DNA of 7,828 bases, taken from assembly GCA_050485745.1 (NCBI GenBank), contig JBJHBY010000172.1, forward strand, positions 1 to 7,828, written 5' to 3'. Below the pieces are notes generated by a model, which was given only the letters and a program-made list of their open reading frames with translations, did no database searches and was not told the DNA's origin. The position numbers were made by a program, and so were the translations under genes. This stretch comes from JBJHBY01 sp050485745. GTDB taxonomy: Bacteria; Pseudomonadota; Gammaproteobacteria; Pseudomonadales; CAMLJR01. Below, piece after piece: positions 1 to 7,314 of this stretch (the stretch's first letter is position 1; the number at the start of each line of letters is the position of its first letter).

Positions 1-564
1 GGCGGCCCCCGTCGCCATGATCTCCACGCCGATCGGTACAGCCTTGACCTCAATCTCGATTTCCTTGTCGTCAAGGTCGCCCTCACGCAGCTTCTTGCGG
101 AAGACCTGGCGGGTCGAGGAGTCCTGGGGGGCTCCTTCGGCATTGCGTGGCGGGGGCAGGAGCGCATCCAGAATGCGCTCCTCCGCGGCATCCTGCGCAC
201 GGTGGCGAACCTGCTCCATGGCCTGCTCGCGGAACAGCTTGATCGACATGTCGACCAGGTCGCGGACAATGGATTCGACGTCGCGGCCGACGTAGCCGAC
301 CTCGGTGAACTTGGTCGCCTCGACCTTGATGAACGGGGCATTCGCCAGGCGCGCCAGGCGCCTTGCGATCTCTGTTTTACCGACCCCGGTCGGGCCGATC
401 ATCAGAATATTCTTCGGTGTGATTTCTGCGCGCAGTGCCTCCGGCAGCTGCATGCGCCGCCAGCGATTGCGCAGCGCGATCGCGACGGCGCGCTTGGCCG
501 CCTGCTGGCCGACGATATGCCGATCCAGTTCGTGCACGATCTCGCGGGGTGTCATGGTTGTCAT
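1..564 (-). CDS. hslU: HslU, ATPase/unfoldase subunit of the HslUV protease (N-terminal part, cut by window edge)
   Basis: HslU is the AAA+ ring ATPase that unfolds substrates and feeds them into the HslV peptidase in the cytoplasm. Only the first 188 residues are present; the family is usually about 440-460 residues, so more than half lies beyond base 1. Visible signatures are the N-terminal MTPREIV..LD.HI.GQ segment, the Walker A motif GPTGVGKT at residues 57-64, and the pore-loop motif GYVGRD at residues 90-95 (pore tyrosine Y91). The last 40 or so residues enter the charged I-domain, which contacts substrate. The start at 564 is preferred over the internal Met at 555 because the reading MTTMTPREIV aligns with the E. 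coli start MSEMTPREIV. Its ribosome binding site is weak. It follows hslV by 107 bp, far more than the short gap in E. coli, and the gap holds a 7-bp tandem repeat. The identification is very secure. Confidence 0.97.
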   Translation of the reverse strand, partial: MTTMTPREIVHELDRHIVGQQAAKRAVAIALRNRWRRMQLPEALRAEITPKNILMIGPTGVGKTEIARRLARLANAPFIKVEATKFTEVGYVGRDVESIVRDLVDMSIKLFREQAMEQVRHRAQDAAEERILDALLPPPRNAEGAPQDSSTRQVFRKKLREGDLDDKEIEIEVKAVPIGVEIMATGAA

Positions 565-623
565 TGGGATTCTGCTCACGTGATGTTCGGGTTGCCGGTT
601 GCGGCCCGGTCGCCACACTGGTC

Positions 624-668
624 GCGTCTAGCGTCTAGCGTCTAGCGTCTAGCGTCTAGCGTCTAGCG
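624..668. repeat. Heptanucleotide tandem array (GCGTCTA) between hslV and hslU
   Basis: Six perfect head-to-tail copies of the 7-mer GCGTCTA (624-665) are followed by a partial copy, GCG (666-668). In the direction of hslVU transcription the unit reads TAGACGC. The array begins 3 nt after the hslV stop codon. Because 7 is not a multiple of 3, the TAG in each unit falls in all three frames; the plus strand also contains TAG in every unit. Each unit junction carries CTAG, a tetramer usually rare in proteobacteria. I noticed no other CTAG in the window when reading by eye. The array is non-coding and its function is unknown. A hypervariable simple-sequence repeat from slippage or a short intergenic repeat family are both possible. 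Confidence 0.95.
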
Positions 669-671
669 CCA

Positions 672-1211
672 TCAATACTCCAGCTCCTCAATGGTGCGGT
701 GATGATTGGTGTAGATGCAGATATCGGCGGCGATGGCCAGTCCGCGCTCGACGACGTCGCGGGCGGGCAGCTCGGTATTGTCGAGCAGGGCGCGCGCGGC
801 CGCCTGGGCGAAGGGGCCGCCGGAGCCGATTGCGATGAGGTTGTCCTCGGGTTCGATGACGTCGCCGTTGCCGGTAATGATCAGGCTGGTGTTGTGATCG
901 GCGACCGCCAGCAGTGCCTCAAGCCGGCGCAGGGCACGCTCGGTGCGCCACAGCTTGGCCAGCTCCACAGCGGCACGGGTCAGGTGCCCCTGATGCTTGT
1001 CCAGTTGCGCCTCGAACAGTTCGAACAGGGTGAAGGCATCGGCGGTACCACCGGCAAAGCCGGCCAGGACCTTGCCCTGGTGCAGGCGTCGCACCTTGCG
1101 CGCGTTGCCCTTCATCACCGTGTTGCCGAGAGAGACCTGCCCGTCACCACCGATCACCACGGTGTTGCCACGACGCACTGAAAGAATCGTGGTGCCTCGA
1201 TACTGCTCCAT
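672..1211 (-). CDS. hslV: HslV, threonine peptidase subunit of the HslUV protease
   Basis: HslV forms the two-ring dodecameric proteolytic core that works with HslU in the cytoplasm to degrade misfolded and specific regulatory proteins. The 179-residue product aligns closely with E. coli HslV along its whole length: TTI.SVRR, GDGQ.SLGNTVMKGN, AGFAGGTADAFTLFELFE, LEALLAVAD, SLIITGNGDV, AIGSGGPFAQAAARALL and ICIYTNH. By alignment the nucleophile is T7, the general-base-type lysine is K39 and the active-site aspartate is D23. Unlike the E. coli enzyme, where Thr follows Met directly, six residues (MEQYRG) precede the threonine, so activity should require propeptide removal between G6 and T7. No start codon lies immediately before T7. 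The start at 1211 has an AGGAG Shine-Dalgarno at 1222-1226. A sigma-32-type promoter lies just upstream, and hslU follows downstream. Confidence 0.97.
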   Translation of the reverse strand: MEQYRGTTILSVRRGNTVVIGGDGQVSLGNTVMKGNARKVRRLHQGKVLAGFAGGTADAFTLFELFEAQLDKHQGHLTRAAVELAKLWRTERALRRLEALLAVADHNTSLIITGNGDVIEPEDNLIAIGSGGPFAQAAARALLDNTELPARDVVERGLAIAADICIYTNHHRTIEELEY

Positions 1212-1221
1212 GTCGTGCTGT

Positions 1222-1271
1222 CTCCTGGGCGTGAAACGGGGGATATGGGGTGGGCCGCCTCGTTTTTCAAG
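1222..1271 (-). promoter_or_regulatory. Sigma-32 (RpoH) heat-shock promoter and Shine-Dalgarno for hslVU
   Basis: On the minus strand the -35 element CTTGAAA (complement of 1265-1271) and the -10 element CCCCATAT (complement of 1243-1250) are separated by 14 bp. This matches the sigma-32 consensus CTTGAAA, 11-16 bp, CCCCATnT almost perfectly. Transcription should begin near 1236, giving a leader of about 25 nt that includes the AGGAG ribosome binding site (complement of 1222-1226), 10 nt before the hslV ATG. The promoter lies wholly in the 73-bp gap after the SPOR gene. In E. coli hslVU is a known RpoH-regulated operon, which supports the call. Confidence 0.85.
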
Positions 1272-1284
1272 GACCGGCCGGGGC

Positions 1285-1836
1285 TCAGGCGTCGCGCTTG
1301 CGTCGCAGTAACAGGGTGTCGATCCCTTCCTCGATCAGCAGCGCCCTTGCGCGATCCAGCGGCCCGCGTGATTCGAAGGGCCCGACATGCACCCGGTGCC
1401 AGGTATCGCCATTGGCGTTGACCGTTTCGATGCGGGCATCCAGGCCCAGCAGCAGCACCTGGGCGCGGCGCCGGTCGGCATCCTGATGGCGGCCGAAGGA
1501 ACCGGCCTGGAGAATGAACTGGTAGTCCGGATCGCCCCGTTCCGCCGGGGAGCCGCCCGTTGCGGTGGGGCCGCTCTCCTCGGCCGGAACAATGATTTCC
1601 CGTTCCGGCAGCAGGGTATAGAAATCGAAGCGGGTGGAGGCCGCTGGCGCGGGCCGGGCCGCCGCTGCCGCCGCTGCGGTATCGTTCGTTGCAGCGGATG
1701 GATCGACGGCGGCGAGGCGCAGCAGAAAGCTCAGAAAAAAGCCCGCCGCGAGGCCCGTGAGCAACCACGCCCAGCCCGGCAGCCCGTTGCTTTTCCTGCG
1801 TGGCGTGGCGCCACCGTTGCGCTTGCCCTTTGCCAT
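1285..1836 (-). CDS. FtsN-like SPOR-domain inner-membrane protein
   Basis: This is a 183-residue bitopic membrane protein with the FtsN layout. It has a short basic cytoplasmic tail (residues 1-17, rich in K and R), one transmembrane segment (about 20-41), an Ala/Pro-rich periplasmic linker, and a C-terminal SPOR domain (about 105-178, starting YQFILQAGSFGRHQDAD) of the type that binds denuded septal peptidoglycan. A conserved-looking patch RFDFYTLLPE lies at 69-78. E. coli FtsN is 319 residues, so this is a compact version. Its place directly before hslVU is that of ftsN in E. coli, and argS-SPOR-hslVU is the order in Pseudomonas. It starts one base after the argS stop with a strong ribosome binding site, so translation is probably coupled to ArgS. 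A divisome role is inferred from architecture and context; another septal SPOR protein cannot be excluded, so I give no gene symbol. Confidence 0.9.
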   Translation of the reverse strand: MAKGKRNGGATPRRKSNGLPGWAWLLTGLAAGFFLSFLLRLAAVDPSAATNDTAAAAAAARPAPAASTRFDFYTLLPEREIIVPAEESGPTATGGSPAERGDPDYQFILQAGSFGRHQDADRRRAQVLLLGLDARIETVNANGDTWHRVHVGPFESRGPLDRARALLIEEGIDTLLLRRKRDA

Positions 1837-1837
1837 G

Positions 1838-3523
1838 TCACATCACCTCCGGTGCGCCAACGCCAAGCAGTGCGAGGCCGTTGCGCAGTACCTGGCGGGT
1901 TGCCAGGGCCAGGCTCAGCCGTGCATTGCGCAGTGCTGCGTCCTCGACCAGGAACTGGGAGGCGTTGTACCAGCTGTGCAATGCCGCCGCCGTTTCGTGC
2001 AGATACTGGGCAATGCGGTGTGGCTCCAGTTCCCGTGCGGCGAGTGCCACGGTCTCCGGATAGCGCGCCAGTTGATTCAGCAGGGTCTGTTCGTGGTCGC
2101 CGCCGAGCTGGTCGAGGGCGCCCAGGCCCAGGGCCGGGTCATAGGGCAGGGCTTTTTCCTCCGCCTGGCGCATCACCGAGCAGATCCGCGCGTGGCCGTA
2201 CTGGATGTAATACACCGGGTTGTCGTTGCTCTGGGCCACGGCGAGATCGACATCGAAGGTCAGCTGCGAACTGGCGGCGCGGGAAATCAGGAAATAGCGG
2301 GTGGCGTCACGCCCGCACCAGTCGATCAGGTCGCGCAGGGTGACGTAACTGCCGGCGCGTTTGGAGATCTTCACCTCCTCGCCGCCACGCATTACCGTGA
2401 CCATCTGGTGCAGCACATACTCCGGCCAGCCCTCGGGAATACCCTCTCCCAGGGCCTGGAGCCCGGCGCGCACCCGGGTGATGGTGGAGTGGTGGTCGGC
2501 GCCCTGCTCGTTGATCACCCGGCCAAAGCCGCGGCGCCACTTGCCCAGGTGGTAGGCCACATCGGGCACGAAGTAGGTATAGCCGCCCTCGCGCTTGCGC
2601 ATGACCCGGTCCTTGTCATCGCCGAAGTCGGTGGTGCGCAGCCATAGTGCGCCATCCTCTTCATAGGTGTGGCCACTGGCCACCAGCGCGGCGACGGTGC
2701 GCTCGACATCGCCTTCGTTATAGAGGGCGGATTCGAGGGAGAACACGTCGAAGTGCACATCGAAGGCGCGCAGGTCCAGATCCTGTTCGCGGCGCAGGCA
2801 GGCCACGGCGAAACGGCGGATGCCATCGAGGTCATCCGGGTTGGCCCCGGCGCTGACCTCGATGTCGTCGGCGTGGACGGTATCGCCGCGCAGGTAAGCT
2901 TCGGCGATGTCGCGAATGTAGTCGCCGCGGTAGCCATCCCGGGGCCAGGCGTCGTCTTCGGGCCCCAGTCCCCTGCAGCGCGCCTGCACAGACAGGGCGA
3001 GGTTATCGATCTGTGCGCCGGCATCGTTGTAGTAGAACTCCCGGGTGACCTTCCAGCCACTGGCGGCGAGCAGGCGGCACAGGGCGTCTCCGACCGCGGC
3101 GCCGCGGCCATGGCCGACATGCAGCGGGCCGGTCGGGTTGGCGGAGACGAATTCCACCTGCAGCGGTTTTCCGGCGCCGTCCTCGCTGCAGCCGTAGCGC
3201 TCGCCCTGTTCCAGGATATTGCGCACCACGGCGCCGTGGGCGCTGCCGGAGAGAAACACATTGATGAACCCCGGCCCCGCGATCTCCACCCGCTCGACCA
3301 GGTCACTGGGGGGCAGCGCCGCCACCAGTTGCTCGGCCAGATCCCGCGGTTTGCAGCGGGCGGATCGCGCCAGGACCATGGCGATATTGCAGGCGAGGTC
3401 GCCGTGGCTGGTGTCGCGGGTGCGCTCCAGCTGGATCTGCTCCGGCGGGTCGACGTCGAGGCTGCCCTGGCTGCGCAGAGTGTTGAGGGCTTGATGGATC
3501 AGTGCCGCGATCTGTTCTTTCAT
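1838..3523 (-). CDS. argS: Arginyl-tRNA synthetase (ArgRS)
   Basis: ArgRS is a class Ia synthetase that charges tRNA-Arg with arginine in the cytoplasm. The 561-residue product has normal family length. The N-terminal tRNA D-loop recognition domain covers about residues 5-92, including GPGFINVFL at 83-91. The Rossmann catalytic domain carries the HIGH-type signature HVGH at 135-138 within SANPTGPLHVGHGRG, and FVPDVAYHLGKW at 318-329. A KMSKS-region equivalent reads KISKRAG at 385-391. The DALR-type helical anticodon-binding domain fills the last 125 residues (NPVYYIQYGHARI at 435-447, ending GAPEVM). The start at 3523 gives the expected N-terminus, but its ribosome binding site is weak (only GAG-like bases in the leader). 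It is the first gene of a minus-strand unit with the SPOR gene and possibly hslVU, with a candidate promoter at 3586-3615. Confidence 0.97.
   Translation of the reverse strand: MKEQIAALIHQALNTLRSQGSLDVDPPEQIQLERTRDTSHGDLACNIAMVLARSARCKPRDLAEQLVAALPPSDLVERVEIAGPGFINVFLSGSAHGAVVRNILEQGERYGCSEDGAGKPLQVEFVSANPTGPLHVGHGRGAAVGDALCRLLAASGWKVTREFYYNDAGAQIDNLALSVQARCRGLGPEDDAWPRDGYRGDYIRDIAEAYLRGDTVHADDIEVSAGANPDDLDGIRRFAVACLRREQDLDLRAFDVHFDVFSLESALYNEGDVERTVAALVASGHTYEEDGALWLRTTDFGDDKDRVMRKREGGYTYFVPDVAYHLGKWRRGFGRVINEQGADHHSTITRVRAGLQALGEGIPEGWPEYVLHQMVTVMRGGEEVKISKRAGSYVTLRDLIDWCGRDATRYFLISRAASSQLTFDVDLAVAQSNDNPVYYIQYGHARICSVMRQAEEKALPYDPALGLGALDQLGGDHEQTLLNQLARYPETVALAARELEPHRIAQYLHETAAALHSWYNASQFLVEDAALRNARLSLALATRQVLRNGLALLGVGAPEVM
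1842..1850 (-). promoter_or_regulatory. Strong Shine-Dalgarno for the SPOR gene, embedded in argS
   Basis: On the minus strand GGAGGTGAT (complement of 1842-1850) lies in the last codons of argS and matches the 16S rRNA anti-Shine-Dalgarno over nine bases. The core GGAGG is 9 nt from the ATG at 1836. The argS stop codon (1838-1840) and the SPOR start are separated by a single base. This fixes the SPOR start and predicts re-initiation by ribosomes finishing argS. Confidence 0.85.
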
Positions 3524-3585
3524 GGTCTCGCCGGGAGGAGTGGTGACAACGGGGGAAGGGCGCGTTCGCCCTGGTTCAGCCCGCC

Positions 3586-3615
3586 ATTATCGCCGGATCA
3601 TCACAGTGGTGCCAG
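3586..3615 (-). promoter_or_regulatory. Candidate sigma-70 promoter for argS
   Basis: In the 126-bp gap between priA and argS the minus strand carries a good -10 hexamer, GATAAT (complement of 3586-3591). An approximate -35, CTGGCA (complement of 3610-3615), is 18 bp upstream and matches TTGACA at four of six positions. The predicted start site near 3579 gives a leader of about 55 nt. The -10 stands out in an otherwise GC-rich gap. I found no convincing terminator for priA in the same gap. Confidence 0.45.
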
Positions 3616-3649
3616 TGCGGGGGGCTGTGCCCGACGTGGCGTGCGAGGT

Positions 3650-5854
<2,205 letters not shown>

Positions 5855-5944
5855 GGTGGCGTGCTGTCGGCTCTCGTTGGCAGGCGGCGGCCGGGCTGAA
5901 TGCGCGGGGCCGGTGTGGCGCCATGCCTGTTGCGGCAGCGGCGC

Positions 5945-5972
5945 AGTGTAGCAGCCGGCCAGTGGCGGGCAA
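5945..5972 (-). promoter_or_regulatory. Candidate sigma-70 promoter for priA
   Basis: The minus strand reads TTGCCC (complement of 5967-5972), a 16-bp spacer, then TACACT (complement of 5945-5950). Both hexamers match the consensus at four of six positions. Transcription would start near 5938 and leave a leader of about 85 nt before the priA ATG. Support comes from position and motif only, in a region with few alternatives. Confidence 0.42.
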
Positions 5973-5981
5973 GCGTGGCAT

Positions 5982-6009
5982 TTGCCTGTGGCCGTGTTTC
6001 TGGTATGAT
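5982..6009 (+). promoter_or_regulatory. Sigma-70 extended -10 promoter for rpmE
   Basis: TTGCCT (5982-5987) and TATGAT (6004-6009) are separated by 16 bp, and TGG directly precedes the -10 (6001-6003), giving an extended -10 element TGGTATGAT. This is the best sigma-70 promoter in the window, as expected for a ribosomal protein gene. The start site should fall near 6016, giving a 5' untranslated leader of about 149 nt, which is long for a 73-codon gene. Confidence 0.75.
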
Positions 6010-6079
6010 CCGCGCCCTCCGGGGGCGTACCAGGTGCACGCACGGCTTGCTCTGGCTGCCCGGGAAGCGATTCTATTAA

Positions 6080-6147
6080 CCCGGCACGATTGAGTGCCGG
6101 GATTTGCACAGTGCGGTGCCCGGCACGGACCGGGTGGCGGCACGCCA
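6080..6147 (+). promoter_or_regulatory. Structured rpmE (L31) mRNA leader, candidate autoregulatory element
   Basis: A perfect 8-bp stem forms between CCCGGCAC (6080-6087) and GTGCCGGG (6094-6101) with a 6-nt loop. The same 8-mer CCCGGCAC recurs at 6119-6126, so GTGCCGGG can pair with either copy but not both. A further 5-bp hairpin, TGGCG/CGCCA (6135-6139 with 6143-6147, loop GCA), ends 17 nt before the rpmE ATG. L31 leaders are known in several bacterial groups, and E. coli L31 is reported to repress its own mRNA. That this leader works the same way is inference. Confidence 0.5.
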
Positions 6148-6164
6148 GCTACGGGACCGGAACC

Positions 6165-6386
6165 ATGAAAGCAGATATTCACCCCAAGTACGTCGAAATC
6201 AACGCTACCTGCAGTTGTGGTGCGTCCTTTACCACGCGCTCGACCCTGGGCACCGACATTCATCTGGATGTGTGCTCCCAGTGCCACCCCTTCTACACCG
6301 GCAAGCAGAAGGTGGTCGACAGCGGCGGTCGTGTTGATCGGTTCCGCAAGCGCTTTGGCAGCCGTGGTGCCCGTACCGGCGCCTGA
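6165..6386 (+). CDS. rpmE: Ribosomal protein L31 (bL31, zinc-binding form)
   Basis: bL31 sits on the large subunit at the central protuberance and helps form the bridge to the 30S head. The 73-residue product (E. coli 70) begins MKADIHPKYVEINATCSCG and contains LDVCSQCHPFYTGKQK and GGRVDRFRKRF, all diagnostic. The cysteines at 16, 18, 37 and 40 are the zinc ligands, making this the C+ (zinc-dependent) form, which is replaced by a C- paralogue under zinc starvation in bacteria that have one. The ATG at 6165 is fixed by the family N-terminus; in-frame sequence upstream to 6090 is leader. The ribosome binding site is poor (GGGACCGGA-like), which fits control through the leader. The nuclease gene begins 4 nt after its stop, so the two are probably co-transcribed. 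Confidence 0.97.
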   Translation: MKADIHPKYVEINATCSCGASFTTRSTLGTDIHLDVCSQCHPFYTGKQKVVDSGGRVDRFRKRFGSRGARTGA

Positions 6387-6390
6387 GCCG

Positions 6391-7224
6391 ATGCGGCGCT
6401 GGCGACAGCGCTCTCCGCTGGATGCTTCGCAGACCTTGACGCCCGGCCTATGGCTGGGCGTTGTCGTTTTGGGCTGCCTGCTGGCGATGGGTGCCCGGGC
6501 CTGCCCTCCGGAGGGGGAGTTGCAGGTCGCGCGGGTACAGCGCGTCATTGATGGCGACACCCTGGTGCTTGAGGGGCTTGGTCGTCTGCGGTTGATTGGC
6601 ATCGATACCCCCGAGCTTGGTCGCGATGGCGCACCCCACGAGCCCTACGCCGAGGCGGCGCGGGACCGGCTGCAAGCGCTGCTGCCCCTGGGGGAGCAGG
6701 TGTACTGGCAGCAGGGCAGTGAGCCTCGCGACCGCTACGGCCGTTTGCTCGGGCATGTGTTTGCCGGCTCGCAGGGGCCATTGTTGAGTGCGGAGCTGCT
6801 GCGCTCCGGCCTTGGACTGCACGCCACGGTGCCACCCAATGTGCGCTATCAGGCCTGTCTCGCGCACGCCGAGGCCACGGCGCGGCGTTTGCGTCGGGGT
6901 GGCTGGGAGACCGATGCCTGGCCGGTGGTTCCCGCTGCGCAGGTCGAAGCAGGCGGCTTTCAGCGGGTCCGTGCCCGGGTGCTGCGCGTGGAGAGTGGCG
7001 CGGGCGCCTGGTGGCTGGAAACCGGCGAGGGGGTGGTCTGGCGCTTGTCCCGGGATGACCTGCCGGCCTTCGAGGCTGCAAACGCCCCCGGCTTTGACCC
7101 CCGCGCCTGGCAGGGGCGCGAGCTGACCGTGCGGGGCTGGGTGGTGGATCGTGGCGAGCGCACGCGCGCGGACCGCGCCCGCTTCCTGATGCCCCTGCGT
7201 CACCCGGCGATGCTGGAACAGTGA
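6391..7224 (+). CDS. Exported thermonuclease (staphylococcal nuclease fold) with extra C-terminal domain
   Basis: The 277-residue product has an N-terminal signal sequence: basic MRRWRQR, a hydrophobic core at about 19-33, and a possible signal peptidase I site ARA before C38. The mature protein has a staphylococcal-nuclease (SNase) domain at about 44-175. It carries VIDGDT (52-57; calcium-site aspartates D54 and D56), RLIGIDTPE (67-75; R67, D72 and E75 match catalytic R35, D40 and E43), and DRYGR (114-118; R118 matches R87), so all key residues are present. It should be a periplasmic or secreted calcium-dependent nuclease acting on DNA or RNA. Residues about 189-277 form an additional beta-rich region (RVRARVLRVESG.., LTVRGWV, MPLRHPAMLE) that I cannot name with certainty. 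The start is 4 nt after rpmE with no clear ribosome binding site, suggesting coupled translation. A nuclease in this position also occurs in Pseudomonas. Confidence 0.9.
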   Translation: MRRWRQRSPLDASQTLTPGLWLGVVVLGCLLAMGARACPPEGELQVARVQRVIDGDTLVLEGLGRLRLIGIDTPELGRDGAPHEPYAEAARDRLQALLPLGEQVYWQQGSEPRDRYGRLLGHVFAGSQGPLLSAELLRSGLGLHATVPPNVRYQACLAHAEATARRLRRGGWETDAWPVVPAAQVEAGGFQRVRARVLRVESGAGAWWLETGEGVVWRLSRDDLPAFEAANAPGFDPRAWQGRELTVRGWVVDRGERTRADRARFLMPLRHPAMLEQ

Positions 7225-7230
7225 GCCTGT

Positions 7231-7247
7231 GCCGGCCCCACGCCGGC
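7231..7247 (+). terminator. GC-rich hairpin after the nuclease gene, weak terminator candidate
   Basis: GCCGGC (7231-7236) and GCCGGC (7242-7247) form a 6-bp stem with a 5-nt loop, 6 nt after the nuclease stop. No T-run follows directly; only TTGTT appears from 7256. It could slow or end rpmE-nuclease transcription, or be chance in GC-rich DNA. Confidence 0.25.
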
Positions 7248-7255
7248 GGCCGCGC

Positions 7256-7282
7256 TTGTTCGAGTATGGCCTTTTCTATATG
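7256..7282 (+). promoter_or_regulatory. Possible promoter for the malic enzyme gene
   Basis: An AT-rich patch holds TATATG (7277-7282) as a possible -10, with TTGTTC (7256-7261) upstream as a possible -35, but the 15-bp spacing is short. It is the only promoter-like sequence in the 90-bp gap before the malic enzyme start. Confidence 0.25.
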
Positions 7283-7314
7283 CTTGGCCGCCAACTTCAG
7301 ACCGAGAGAGCAGT

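Larger units (their letters stand above)
5855..6164. other. Divergent priA/rpmE intergenic regulatory region
   Basis: These 310 bp lie between the two divergent start codons and hold no protein gene I can support. They contain a candidate priA promoter (5945-5972, minus), a stronger rpmE promoter (5982-6009, plus) whose -35 is only 9 bp from the other, and a structured rpmE leader from about 6016 to 6164. Confidence 0.8.

Noticed and set aside
624..668. CRISPR array or phage attachment site
   Set aside because: The units are 7 bp with no spacers, no cas genes are nearby, and no tRNA or integrase is in the window.
699..1181. Plus-strand open frame of 160 codons opposite hslV
   Set aside because: It is entirely antisense to a highly conserved gene, has no family signature and no ribosome binding site that I can see.
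1387..2647. Overlapping plus-strand frames of 318 and 337 codons opposite the SPOR gene and argS
   Set aside because: They overlap each other and two supported genes, and their Arg/Ala/Gly-rich translations look like shadow frames.
3524..3649. Rho-independent terminator for priA
   Set aside because: I found only direct repeats (CAGTG) and no stable hairpin followed by a T-run on the minus strand.
5855..6109. 85-codon N-terminal extension of PriA
   Set aside because: The extension would cross both candidate promoters and the rpmE leader. The product from 5854 already has the family length and the expected N-terminus.
6090..6164. 25-codon N-terminal extension of L31 from a TTG start
   Set aside because: L31 starts MK.DIHPKY in the family. 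The extension overlaps the 8-bp leader hairpin and has no similarity to L31.
6217..6390. Upstream extension of the nuclease frame through rpmE
   Set aside because: It overlaps rpmE in another frame, and starting at 6391 leaves a proper signal sequence at the N-terminus.
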